A stretch of DNA of 64,000 nucleotides, taken from Maricurvus nonylphenolicus. GTDB taxonomy: Bacteria; Pseudomonadota; Gammaproteobacteria; Pseudomonadales; Cellvibrionaceae. Every line of letters begins with the position of its first letter. Positions within the stretch are counted from its first letter, which is position 1. Positions 44,706 through 52,724 of the stretch are shown piece by piece. The notes beneath the pieces were generated by a model. The model was not told where the DNA came from. It searched no databases and saw nothing but the letters and a program-made list of their open reading frames with translations. The stretch is from assembly GCF_042854845.1 (NCBI RefSeq), contig NZ_AP031498.1, forward strand, positions 3,224,001 through 3,288,000, read 5' to 3'. The translations under genes were made by a program, and so were the position numbers.

Positions 44706-45671
44706 ATGGGATCTCGAATTGGACTCGCAGTAGACTCATCGTGTGATTTAACACCAGAGTTTATCAATAAACACAATATAGAAATTCTACCGATTTACAT
44801 TCACCACAAAGATGGTGCCTATCACGATACCCGTGATACCAAATCGATGATTAACTTTTATCGCAATCACAGCCGCAGCCGCTACAGCAAAGCGCAATCA
44901 GAGCCGCTGTCTGTAACCGAAGCCACACGTATTATTGAAGATCGCCTGCTGCCCAAGTACGACCGGGTCAACGTTATCACTATCAACAGCTTAAAAAGCG
45001 AAGTGTTTAACCGCCTGACAGAAGCCGCGCTGATTAACGAACCTCAGTTTCGTAAATTGGCTGCCGCCAATGATCGTGCGCCCTTCCGTATGCGTATGGT
45101 CGATAGTTTGACCATGTTCAGCGGTCATGCAGTGTTAGTGCATGAGTTTGTGCGTCTTATGCAAAAAGAGAACATGCAGCAGTCCAAGGCCATCGCCACG
45201 ATCAATAATCTGCGTGACCATATCTATGGCTATATTATTCCTCACGACTTGTCCTATATGCGCGAACGCCGTCATATGCGCAAGAGTGATCACAAAATTA
45301 GCTGGCTCAGTTTTAAACTGGCCTCAGCGCTGAATATTAACCCGATTATTGAACTGCATCGCGGCGAATCCCAAGCCGTGAAAAAAAGCAAAGGCTTTCA
45401 AGGCGCTCTGGAAGATTTATTTGCTTTGGCCAAAGACAAGATTGACCAAGGCCTTGCCACCGACACATTGGTCATGAGTTATGCCGGATTGCTGGAAGAA
45501 ATTTCCGAGAACCCGGCACTCAAAGCATTCACAGAGTACGCCAAAAGCAAAGGCATCAATGTCACGCTGTCCATGATGTCAACCACCGCTGCCGTCAATG
45601 TTGGGCCCAAGTCCTTCTCCCTGGCCTTTGCCTTTAAGGATGAGACGAAAGAAGCATTACAGGAAATATAA
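44706..45671 (+). CDS. DegV family protein
   Basis: A 321-residue DegV-fold protein, RIGLAVDSSCDLTPEFIN at the start with the Ser/Cys fatty-acid headgroup site, and INPIIELHRGESQ in the middle. DegV proteins bind fatty acids, and in Gram-positives (FakB) they present them to a kinase; the role in Gram-negatives is unclear and no FakA is nearby. ATG at 44706 has GGGAGG six bases upstream. A winged-helix gene follows after 5 bases, so the two are one transcript. Confidence 0.88.
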   Translation: MGSRIGLAVDSSCDLTPEFINKHNIEILPIYIHHKDGAYHDTRDTKSMINFYRNHSRSRYSKAQSEPLSVTEATRIIEDRLLPKYDRVNVITINSLKSEVFNRLTEAALINEPQFRKLAAANDRAPFRMRMVDSLTMFSGHAVLVHEFVRLMQKENMQQSKAIATINNLRDHIYGYIIPHDLSYMRERRHMRKSDHKISWLSFKLASALNINPIIELHRGESQAVKKSKGFQGALEDLFALAKDKIDQGLATDTLVMSYAGLLEEISENPALKAFTEYAKSKGINVTLSMMSTTAAVNVGPKSFSLAFAFKDETKEALQEI

Positions 45672-45676
45672 GTACC

Positions 45677-46054
45677 ATGAATTACCGCAAACAAAAGCTA
45701 GCCTTTTATCGCAAACTCTACCTGGCCCTGTTAATTGATCAGGGCCAGCATAATGTCCCCTCCCTTGAGCGCTCGACTGGCATGCCACGTCGTACTATCC
45801 AGGATTGTATGAACGCACTTGCGGATGTCGGCATTGACATCGAATTCCATAAAACCGGAAAGCGTAATAATGACGGTATCTACCAGCTATTAAGCTGGGG
45901 GCCGATTGATCCGAGCTGGGTACAGCAGGAGTTCAAGCATATTGCCGAAGCGCTGAAAATAAAATATCAATCTACAGCCGTAGCCAATCCCCGCAGTCCT
46001 GCCTCTTTACAGATTTCACAACCTGTAACAGCCGTAGAACTGCATTGCGCTTGA
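45677..46054 (+). CDS. Winged helix-turn-helix protein linked to DegV
   Basis: A 125-residue basic protein. Residues 5-70 form a helix-turn-helix (LYLALLIDQGQHNVPSLERSTGMPRRTIQDCMNALADVGI), followed by a wing-like FHKTGKRNNDGIYQLLSWG and an unstructured tail. The frame starts five bases after the DegV stop. It is a likely DNA-binding regulator of lipid-related genes, but no operator or target can be shown. Confidence 0.75.
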   Translation: MNYRKQKLAFYRKLYLALLIDQGQHNVPSLERSTGMPRRTIQDCMNALADVGIDIEFHKTGKRNNDGIYQLLSWGPIDPSWVQQEFKHIAEALKIKYQSTAVANPRSPASLQISQPVTAVELHCA

Positions 46055-46061
46055 TACTTGG

Positions 46062-46523
46062 CTAGTCGCGAGAAAAGGCTTTCAGCACGCTGTCAAAACT
46101 GATTGCCCGGGACACATAGGATTTCCCCTCGCTGTCGTAGGCATTGAAGTAGCTGACTTGTTCGGTACGCGGGTTGATATAACAGTAGACGTTCGCCTCT
46201 TCAAAGCGGTGGATATCACCAATATCAGCCTGCAGGCTAACAACATAGATATTGCGATCTTTTTGGAAACGCGAAGAGTGCCAATCTACCCGGCTGCGTA
46301 GCAGCACATCACCTAAACGCTCTTCGGTTTCCAACTTGCACTCGGCCGTCGCATCTAGCAAATCAAAGGGAACATTATGACGTTCAGCAGCCTGATCAGA
46401 CTGGCCAAATGAAAAAAGGGAAGGATCTTTGTGATATAGGGTCAATAGCGAGGATGGCACGACAATCGTGCTAATACCCGCGCCCCACAGCAGCAGCTTT
46501 TTGAGGTACAACAATATACTCAT
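46062..46523 (-). CDS. Membrane-anchored hypothetical protein under a cyclic-di-GMP riboswitch
   Basis: A 153-residue protein with one N-terminal membrane segment (LYLKKLLLWGAGISTIVVPSS), which may be a signal anchor, and a periplasmic domain (TAECKLETEERLGDVLLRSR, DRNIYVVSLQADIGDIHRF, VYCYINPRTEQVSYFNAYDSEGKSYV with two Cys). No family recognised. The ATG lies directly after a cyclic-di-GMP-I aptamer, and the likely ribosome-binding AAGGGA is part of the aptamer 3' side, so its translation should respond to cyclic di-GMP. A role in motility, attachment or envelope change is the natural guess; nothing in the protein proves it. Confidence 0.7.
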   Translation of the reverse strand: MSILLYLKKLLLWGAGISTIVVPSSLLTLYHKDPSLFSFGQSDQAAERHNVPFDLLDATAECKLETEERLGDVLLRSRVDWHSSRFQKDRNIYVVSLQADIGDIHRFEEANVYCYINPRTEQVSYFNAYDSEGKSYVSRAISFDSVLKAFSRD

Positions 46524-46606
46524 ACCGTCCCTTCGGTAACCGTTCGACCCTCACTCGCATTGGAGGGCACTGGCTTTGCGTCCCAGAATTACTTCTGGTT
46601 TGCCGT
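46524..46606 (-). promoter_or_regulatory. Cyclic-di-GMP-I (GEMM-I) riboswitch
   Basis: On the minus strand the leader reads GGCAAACC (46597-46604), a stem AGAA-GTAA-TTCT with a GNRA tetraloop, GGGACGCAAAGCC (46572-46584), a second stem-loop CCCTC..GAGGG, and GGTTACCGAAGGGACGG (46525-46541). Order and conserved bases match the GEMM-I consensus, including the tetraloop and its receptor helix. The element ends one base before the start codon of the downstream gene, implying control of ribosome access. Confidence 0.93.
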
Positions 46607-46692
46607 TTCGTGGAGCAATGTCAAGCTACACGTTCAAAAAACAAACAGAATTATCCTTATTCTGAAAGCAAGGGTCAAATCCAAAATAGACT

Positions 46693-46735
46693 CCTGGGTC
46701 ATATGACAAAAACATGTCATCTTAAAACACCCAGG
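46693..46735 (-). terminator. Nested hairpin at the end of the CFA operon
   Basis: CCTGGGT (46693-46699) / ACCCAGG (46729-46735) encloses ATGACA / TGTCAT, overlapping the last codons of the 266-aa gene. It could end the operon upstream of the riboswitch promoter; the T-run is weak. Confidence 0.5.
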
Positions 46736-47522
46736 TCTTGCCATAGCGATAGCGAATGTCGACATTCATGCCACTACCGCTGCTATCATTCAGATTCGCC
46801 AGGCCTCGGAATCGCTCCAACCGAACAACCTGCTTCTGCTGCCCTTGTTCATCCTGAGTATAGGTCGGTGTGATGCTATACGTTAGCTCTATTGGCTCTA
46901 ATAACCAGCGCAACAAAGCATTATTGGCCTCAATCCTAAAACAGTAGTAACCCTCTTGCGGTTCACTACAGTCAAATCTTTTCAACCTGAGTTTTATCAA
47001 CCCCATACGTGCTGCTACGGGGAAATGAAATTGATGCACTTTTCCTTGAGTGAGGGTTTGCCAGTGTTCACGAATAAAATGATCAAAGCCAGCATCAATC
47101 ACCAGAGGGTAACGCGGTTCAATCAATTTGGTATCCGGTTGCTGGTTTGCAGCCTGCTGATGGGTAATCGATAGCGCATTATCCTGCCAATCAATACTCA
47201 TCATCTCACCGGTATTGAAATTACTTTGGGTGAATGCAGGTGTCAGTAGAGATCGGCTGTAATCAATATCCTTTTCCGCTAGCAACTCGCCATTGGCGGA
47301 ATAATATTTAACACGATGATGGCGCCCATCATCGCTAAAATAATGCAACTCATGATAAAGCAGTACCGGACTGCTTAAGCTGTACGCCTGGCCGATAACA
47401 TCGGCTTCAGGCTCCTGAAACCCCAATACCGGTGTCAGGTTTAGCCGACTGGCAGTAGCTGATTGTGCCGTTATGGCAACAATAACACTCAACAAAAACC
47501 CTTTAAGTCGTACGCTCCACAT
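46722..47522 (-). CDS. Exported hypothetical protein, last gene of the ECF11 operon
   Basis: A 266-residue protein with a signal peptide (MWSVRLKGFLLSVIVAITAQSATA). The mature part (YSLSSPVLLYHELHYFSDDG, LVIDAGFDHFIREHWQTL, RMGLIKLRLKRFDCSE, MNVDIRYRYGKTWVF) is beta-rich; I do not recognise a named family. The ATG has AGGAGGATTT upstream and overlaps the DUF2878 gene by 20 bases. It is probably periplasmic or outer-membrane associated and part of the lipid-modifying stress operon. Confidence 0.7.
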   Translation of the reverse strand: MWSVRLKGFLLSVIVAITAQSATASRLNLTPVLGFQEPEADVIGQAYSLSSPVLLYHELHYFSDDGRHHRVKYYSANGELLAEKDIDYSRSLLTPAFTQSNFNTGEMMSIDWQDNALSITHQQAANQQPDTKLIEPRYPLVIDAGFDHFIREHWQTLTQGKVHQFHFPVAARMGLIKLRLKRFDCSEPQEGYYCFRIEANNALLRWLLEPIELTYSITPTYTQDEQGQQKQVVRLERFRGLANLNDSSGSGMNVDIRYRYGKTWVF

Positions 47523-48099
47523 AAATCCTCCTCGCTACATACAATACTGAAGGAAATAACAGCAACCAGATACACGACATCACAGCCAGGCTTAACCATA
47601 ATGGCTCGGCAAAACTAACCGGAGCCCAATGACTTCCGCCCAGATAAGATAAAGGCCCACTCACGGCGCCAAGGCATGCCGCTAACAACAAACGGTTATG
47701 AAGCCAGGAAAACAGATGACACAAGGTCATGCTGAACATAACCCAGACACACGCCAGCCATAGCGGCATCAGCATAGAGCCATCATCGTTGAGTAACACC
47801 CCGCTATAGAACAGTAGCGAATCAATGCTGCAGCCCATGCCACTGACACAGGCAATCAACAACCACTCGCGGCGCAGTGTTACAAAACCTGAAGCATGAA
47901 TAAGTAACATGCAGAGGCAAGCCGACACAGCCCAAACCGAACCGCCAACCACCGCCAGCGTCCAACCGACCTGAAAGATTAATCCATTAACCCACCAGGG
48001 CCAGGATGGTTTAACGGTAGAATGGTTGAGGTTTGGCCTGGGGCTTGGCACAGAGCAGTTGTACGGTACTGATGGCTCGTTCACGGAAACCACCCTCAC
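47503..48099 (-). CDS. DUF2878 membrane protein
   Basis: A hydrophobic protein of up to 198 residues with about six membrane helices (WVNGLIFQVGWTLAVVGGSVW, LLIACVSGMGCSIDSLLFYSG, LWLACVWVMFSMTLCHLF). The pattern fits DUF2878, a family often encoded after cyclopropane fatty acid synthase and DUF1365 genes. The only clear start is GTG at 48097-48099, 89 bases inside the preceding gene; a start near the end of that gene would be more usual, but no ATG or GTG is well placed. Function unknown. Confidence 0.75.
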   Translation of the reverse strand: MRVVSVNEPSVPYNCSVPSPRPNLNHSTVKPSWPWWVNGLIFQVGWTLAVVGGSVWAVSACLCMLLIHASGFVTLRREWLLIACVSGMGCSIDSLLFYSGVLLNDDGSMLMPLWLACVWVMFSMTLCHLFSWLHNRLLLAACLGAVSGPLSYLGGSHWAPVSFAEPLWLSLAVMSCIWLLLFPSVLYVARRIYVERTT

Positions 48100-49303
48100 A
48101 GTAAGCTAAATAAAAGCCCCACATACGACAAAAGGTTTCATCAAACCCCTGCTGTTTAACGCGGGCCAGTTGACTCACAAAACGCTGATGCCAGTGCTGC
48201 AAGGTAATTGCGTAATCTTCGCCGATATCGTGAAGATCACAAATCTGCATATCCGTATCCTGGGCAACATGCTTTGCCATCACCGCATTGCTGGGCAAGC
48301 TGCCTCCCGGAAAAATATAACGCTGAATAAAATCTACAGAATGTTTTGCTTGTTCATAACGTTGATCGGCAATGGTTATCGCCTGGATCAGCATCAAGCC
48401 ATCTGCTTTTAATAAATGTGAGCACTGACGGAAGAACGTTTGGTAATATTGATGCCCTACCGCTTCAATCATTTCAATCGAGACCAGCTTGTCATACTGG
48501 CCAGTTAAATCCCGATAGTCGTTTAGTAACAGGGTAACGAGATCTTCTACTCCCTCACGCTGAACAGCTTGTTGGGCATAGAGATATTGTTCTCGTGACA
48601 GGGTTGTGGTGGTTACCCGACAGCCATAATGCTTTGCCATATAAATAGCCAAACCACCCCAGCCGGTACCAATTTCCAGGACATGGTCTGAGTCGGTTAA
48701 ATTGAGCTTCTGACAAACAAGTTCCAGCTTGTGCTGTGCCGCAAGTTCTAAATCACAATGTTTGTCGGTAAAAACAGCCGAGGAATACATTAACGATGTA
48801 TCGAGAAACAGCTCAAAAAAATCGTTACCCAAATCATAATGGGCGGATATATTGCGCTTCGAACCCTGGCGGCTGTTGCGGTTCCCCCTATGGATAACCC
48901 GGGATAACAAACGCCCGATCCAGGGTCGGGAGCTATCCATACTGTTGAGCAGGTTCAGGTTTCGAGCCATAACACGCACAACCTTTACCAGATCCGGGCT
49001 ATCCCAAAGCCCCTGCATATAGGCCTCGCCTGCACCAATACTGCCGCCTAACGCAATAAGCCGGTAAGCACTGGCATCGCGAATAATAAGGGTTGCATGC
49101 AGGTTGCTATCACAGCCTCGATCTCCAAAGCATACCGATTCGCCACGCTCTTCCAGGGTCAAAGATCCGACCTGTAATTTATTCAGGACCTTAAGCACGA
49201 GAGCACGGCTCCAGTTATCACTGACATGAGCCCAAAAGCCACGTCCTCTTGCACTATTGCTTAATTGCTTAGTGAGCGTTTTAGCAATACTGATATCAGT
49301 CAT
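48011..49303 (-). CDS. cfa: Cyclopropane-fatty-acyl-phospholipid synthase family methyltransferase
   Basis: A 430-residue SAM-dependent enzyme that modifies double bonds of membrane phospholipid acyl chains. ISAHYDLGNDFFELFLD, MYSSAVF, VLEIGTGWGGLAIYMA (SAM site), SIEMIEAVGHQYY with the catalytic Glu/His region, and FIQRYIFPGGSLPS are all present. ATG at 49301-49303 follows AGAGG, and it overlaps the DUF1365 gene by 8 bases. In ECF11/ChrR regulons such enzymes form cyclopropane or furan fatty acids under singlet oxygen stress, which matches the operon here. Confidence 0.92.
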   Translation of the reverse strand: MTDISIAKTLTKQLSNSARGRGFWAHVSDNWSRALVLKVLNKLQVGSLTLEERGESVCFGDRGCDSNLHATLIIRDASAYRLIALGGSIGAGEAYMQGLWDSPDLVKVVRVMARNLNLLNSMDSSRPWIGRLLSRVIHRGNRNSRQGSKRNISAHYDLGNDFFELFLDTSLMYSSAVFTDKHCDLELAAQHKLELVCQKLNLTDSDHVLEIGTGWGGLAIYMAKHYGCRVTTTTLSREQYLYAQQAVQREGVEDLVTLLLNDYRDLTGQYDKLVSIEMIEAVGHQYYQTFFRQCSHLLKADGLMLIQAITIADQRYEQAKHSVDFIQRYIFPGGSLPSNAVMAKHVAQDTDMQICDLHDIGEDYAITLQHWHQRFVSQLARVKQQGFDETFCRMWGFYLAYCEGGFRERAISTVQLLCAKPQAKPQPFYR

Positions 49304-50051
49304 TGAGATAGGCCTCTCGTTTAGGATGATCAAAAAACGGGATACGTTTTACCCATAAAAGCAGTGCATGCCAGTAAATCCATGTAAACACCTTGAGCGT
49401 CATCAAGGGGTAGCGCCACAGAAACCGTCGCAAACTTTTTGCGGTAATGGCTTCTTGCTGCAACTGCAAATTGGCATAAAACTCACAGTTTTCTTTACGC
49501 CAATTGGCAAGATGAATATTTAATGCGTCACCGGGTTTATTACTTCGCCATGCGTATTGCATATCCATAGGATTAAACGGTGAAACATGCATTGCCTTGT
49601 CAAAGGTTATACGCTGGGTTTCCTTATCGGGATCACACGCCAGGACATAACTGTGACGCTCTCCCCACGGGGTGTTATTTACGTCTGCAACGATAGCCAC
49701 AAGGCATTCGTTTTCATCAAAACAGTAGTAGGTACACAAGGGGTTCATGATAAAGCCAAAGTAACGTACATTGGCTAGCATTCTCACAGGCCCTGTTAAG
49801 GTGATACCCAACTCCTCTTTCACCCGCTGATAAATTGCCTGCTTTAATGGCACAGAGGCATCACCGAGAAAGTCTGACCTGACAAAGCGAGCTGGCGCCA
49901 TAGGCGCAGTCGACCAGCCACGGGTTAATGAAAAGACTTCATCGATCTCATCCAAATCCAGATACAACATAAACACCGGATAACGCAGCGCATGTCGTTT
50001 GGGTTGCAAGCGCTGATGCTTTAACCAGCCGTGGTAAAGCGCACTCTTCAC
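49296..50051 (-). CDS. DUF1365 protein
   Basis: A 251-residue cytoplasmic protein with DUF1365 segments: GVKSALYHGWLKHQRLQPKR at the start, RYPVFMLYLDLDEIDE, RYFGFIMNPLCTYYCFD, HVSPFNPMDMQYAW and a hydrophobic tail region. Members are always found beside a FAD-dependent amine oxidase-like protein and a CFA synthase. The start is GTG at 50049-50051, overlapping the stop of the preceding gene as GTGA, with GGAGGAATTG upstream; an earlier in-frame start is possible but lies inside the neighbour. Function in lipid modification is inferred. Confidence 0.85.
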   Translation of the reverse strand: MKSALYHGWLKHQRLQPKRHALRYPVFMLYLDLDEIDEVFSLTRGWSTAPMAPARFVRSDFLGDASVPLKQAIYQRVKEELGITLTGPVRMLANVRYFGFIMNPLCTYYCFDENECLVAIVADVNNTPWGERHSYVLACDPDKETQRITFDKAMHVSPFNPMDMQYAWRSNKPGDALNIHLANWRKENCEFYANLQLQQEAITAKSLRRFLWRYPLMTLKVFTWIYWHALLLWVKRIPFFDHPKREAYLND

Positions 50052-51361
50052 ACCAATTCCTCCTGTGGTTGCGACAAGCCGTGGCGCGCCAACAGTGCCT
50101 GGGCTACCCGTAAGCCACTGCGGCAACCGTCTTCGTGAAAACCGTTGGCCCAGTAGGCACCACAAAACCAGGTGCGTTTACTGCCGTTGATATCATCCCA
50201 ACTCTCAGCGGCCTTTACCGATTCTGGCGTAAATACCGGATGGGAATATTCATAACTACCGAGTATTTTTTCAGGATCGATATTCTCGGTATCGTTTAAG
50301 GTAACGCAAAAGGTTTCCGGAGCCTCTATCCCTTGCAGGATATTCATATTGTAAGTCAGGACAGCCCGATCCTGTTGCTGGCGTTTAATTCGGTAATTCC
50401 AGCTCGACCAGGCCAATTTCCGACTCGGCAACAAGCGCTCATCGGTGTGCAAGATCACCTGATTGTTCTGATAGGGAATATTGCCCAATACTTCACGCTC
50501 ATCCAAGGTTGGATCTACCAAGGTATTGAGAGCCTGATCACTGTGGCAAGCAAACACCACATCATCATACACATCCTGCCCTGCAGATGACTCAACGATA
50601 ACACCACTGTCGGTTCTTATAACGCGAGTCACCGGCGTCGAGCATTTAATCCTGTCTTTAAAGGATTTGGTCAACGGCTCAATGTACGCACGCGAGCCAC
50701 CTTCAATCACCCGCCACTGAGGCCGGTGATTGACGCTTAACAAACCGTGATTGGCAAAGAAACGGGCGAAGAACAGCAACGGGAAATTCAGCATGGTTGT
50801 GGTGGAAGCTGACCAAATCGCACTGCCCATGGGAATTAAATATTTATTAATAAACGCCTGACCGTAACCATGTTCCTGCAAGTAGTCGCCTAGCAATTGC
50901 GTGCTTTCAATATCTCCAGCTTGCAGTTCTGTTAGTACCTGGCGGTTAAAACGTAAAATATCCCGTAACATACCCCAGTGGCGAGGGTTAAAAAGATTGC
51001 GTCGTTGAGCAAATAGGCTGTTAAGATCGGCCCCGCCATACTCCAGCCCAGTCATGTCACAGCTGACACTGAAGCTCATCTCGGTCGCTTTTGAAGCCAC
51101 ACCGATCTTATCCATCAGGCGGATAAAGTTGGGATAGGTCCAATCATTAAAGACAATAAACCCTGTATCGATGGCATAATGACGTCCATCGATGTCAACA
51201 TCTTTTGTGGCCGTATGACCGCCAATATAATCGTTAGCTTCATATACGGTGACTTGCGCGCGTTCATGCAATTCATAAGCACAGGCCAAACCTGAAATCC
51301 CCGAGCCAATAATTGCCACTCGCGGAGCGTGTTTACCTGTTATGGTTTCAAAGCTTGTCAT
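50048..51361 (-). CDS. FAD-dependent oxidoreductase (COG2907, amine oxidase-like)
   Basis: A 437-residue flavoprotein. The dinucleotide-binding motif VAIIGSGISGLACAYELHE, YEANDYIGGHTATKDV, IDTGFIVFNDWTYPNF, and the C-terminal FCGAYWANGFHEDGCRSG complete the FAD site. Related proteins act with CFA-like methylases, perhaps as desaturases on acyl chains. The start ATG at 51359-51361 (or GTG 51364) follows the SDR stop at once. It is the third gene of the ECF11 operon. Confidence 0.88.
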   Translation of the reverse strand: MTSFETITGKHAPRVAIIGSGISGLACAYELHERAQVTVYEANDYIGGHTATKDVDIDGRHYAIDTGFIVFNDWTYPNFIRLMDKIGVASKATEMSFSVSCDMTGLEYGGADLNSLFAQRRNLFNPRHWGMLRDILRFNRQVLTELQAGDIESTQLLGDYLQEHGYGQAFINKYLIPMGSAIWSASTTTMLNFPLLFFARFFANHGLLSVNHRPQWRVIEGGSRAYIEPLTKSFKDRIKCSTPVTRVIRTDSGVIVESSAGQDVYDDVVFACHSDQALNTLVDPTLDEREVLGNIPYQNNQVILHTDERLLPSRKLAWSSWNYRIKRQQQDRAVLTYNMNILQGIEAPETFCVTLNDTENIDPEKILGSYEYSHPVFTPESVKAAESWDDINGSKRTWFCGAYWANGFHEDGCRSGLRVAQALLARHGLSQPQEELV

Positions 51362-51364
51362 CAC

Positions 51365-52123
51365 CTATGACCTCACCATGCGCGGACCGATATGACGATA
51401 CCAGTAAGTTGTTAACATATGTCCAAGACCTATAAGCCAGTTTAGCCGACGGGGAAAACGTATATACAAATCACGCCGGCAGATACCTGCCAACATCATT
51501 TCTACCGCTCGCTCTACCGTTAACAAATAGGGCATATCGAAATCATTTTGGTCGGTTAAGGGTGTCTTTACAAAGCCCGGCTGGACAATACTGACATCAA
51601 TACCCTTGGCCATTAAATCCACCCCCAAGGCCCCCAGGAAATAATCCAGTGCCGCCTTGGAAGCACCATAGGCTTCTGCCCTTGGAAATGGCACACGCGA
51701 AGCTAATGACCCTACGCCAATAATATGCCCTTCTCCATTTGGGTTTGCCTGCAGCAACGGCAAGCTTGCCGCGACAGAGTGTACGGCCCCCAGATAGTTA
51801 GTTTCCATAATCCGTGCCATCATCGACCAATCCGGCTGATCAATTTCAAAATATTCGCAGGTTCCCGCATTAAGAATCACACGGTCCAAATATTCGGTAG
51901 CATTCGATAGCGCCAGGCTCAGCGAATCAACACAATCAGGACGACTTAGGTCTGCAGTGATGACCACGATATTGTCATACTGCTCAGCAAGCTCCTGCAG
52001 CGGCTGGCCGCGCCTGGACGTCACAATCACCCGATTGCCATCTGCAGCCAAGCGCAGTGCCAAAGCGCGTCCTATGCCGCTACTGGCGCCGGTGATCCAA
52101 ATAGTTTCTCCACTGATCTGCAT
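51365..52123 (-). CDS. Short-chain dehydrogenase/reductase
   Basis: A 252-residue SDR with TGASSGIGRALALRLAADG, ILNAGTCEYFEID, the Ser region GVGSLASRVPFPRAEA and YGASKAALDYF with the catalytic Tyr/Lys. A hydrophobic C-terminal part (RLNWLIGLGHMLTTYWY) suggests membrane contact, which fits a lipid substrate. It lies between the NTF2-like gene and the FAD oxidoreductase gene in the divergent ECF11 operon. Confidence 0.88.
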   Translation of the reverse strand: MQISGETIWITGASSGIGRALALRLAADGNRVIVTSRRGQPLQELAEQYDNIVVITADLSRPDCVDSLSLALSNATEYLDRVILNAGTCEYFEIDQPDWSMMARIMETNYLGAVHSVAASLPLLQANPNGEGHIIGVGSLASRVPFPRAEAYGASKAALDYFLGALGVDLMAKGIDVSIVQPGFVKTPLTDQNDFDMPYLLTVERAVEMMLAGICRRDLYIRFPRRLNWLIGLGHMLTTYWYRHIGPRMVRS

Positions 52124-52153
52124 AATGGCTTCTCTTCGTGATTCATTAACCGG

Positions 52154-52585
52154 TTACTTGTGCACTAAACGCCTTTTTAACCAACGGGTAATACTGCCCA
52201 ACAAAGGTACATTTTCATAAAGCAGTGCCCCCATATCGTAGGTGTCTTCGTGATAATAGATTTTGTCCCTAAACTGAATATGGCTTATCCCGCGCACACT
52301 AATCACATCTTCGCCCAAGCTTTTATGGGAAAAATGCATATCCCACTTAATAAAGGCTGATCCCTCTTCCACAACCTGATCAAGATATTCAAACCGGCAG
52401 CAGCTAAGGTTCTCGCACAGATCGCTCATATAGGCATGCAAATCTGCCGCCCCTTTGAGGCTATGAACCGGATCCCGAAAAACCACAGCATCATCGTAGA
52501 TATCGGTAATTCGCGATAAATCCGTCTGATGCAGGTTGCGGTAAAAGTCTTTAAAGCGGTTGATCTGCTTCAAACCTGACTCCAT
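52154..52585 (-). CDS. NTF2/SnoaL-like protein, first gene of the ECF11 operon
   Basis: A 143-residue single cone-shaped NTF2-like domain (FYRNLHQTDLSRITDIYDDAVVFRDPVHSLKG, YLDQVVEEGSAFIKWDMHFSH, RGISHIQFRDKIYYHEDTYD) without signal peptide. It may bind or act on a lipid intermediate. I use the ATG at 52583-52585, because the ECF promoter -10 at 52615-52620 places transcription start near 52608, which excludes the earlier TTG at 52612. It begins a seven-gene operon ending at 46722. Confidence 0.8.
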   Translation of the reverse strand: MESGLKQINRFKDFYRNLHQTDLSRITDIYDDAVVFRDPVHSLKGAADLHAYMSDLCENLSCCRFEYLDQVVEEGSAFIKWDMHFSHKSLGEDVISVRGISHIQFRDKIYYHEDTYDMGALLYENVPLLGSITRWLKRRLVHK

Positions 52586-52614
52586 TCGTTGATCAAGGGT
52601 TAGGGTTGCCAAAA

Positions 52615-52642
52615 TATACGTAGAACTTTTTCGCCCAGATCA
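52615..52642 (-). promoter_or_regulatory. ECF-type promoter for the NTF2-SDR-FAD-DUF1365-CFA operon
   Basis: Minus strand TGATCT (plus 52637-52642), 16 bases, CGTATA (plus 52615-52620). The divergent promoter for the sigma gene has the same two hexamers and the same spacing. Confidence 0.8.
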
Positions 52643-52643
52643 C

Positions 52644-52671
52644 TGATCTTTTTTCCCCGCTAAGGCGTATA
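52644..52671 (+). promoter_or_regulatory. ECF-type autoregulatory promoter for the sigma/ChrR pair
   Basis: TGATCT (52644-52649), 16 bases, CGTATA (52666-52671). The TGATC -35 element is known from RpoE/ECF11-dependent promoters. Both -35 elements adjoin in AGATCACTGATCT. Confidence 0.8.
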
Positions 52672-52724
52672 TTGGTGTGAATACAGATATAGTTAAGCTA
52701 CCAGACCGGTTTATAGCCAACGTT

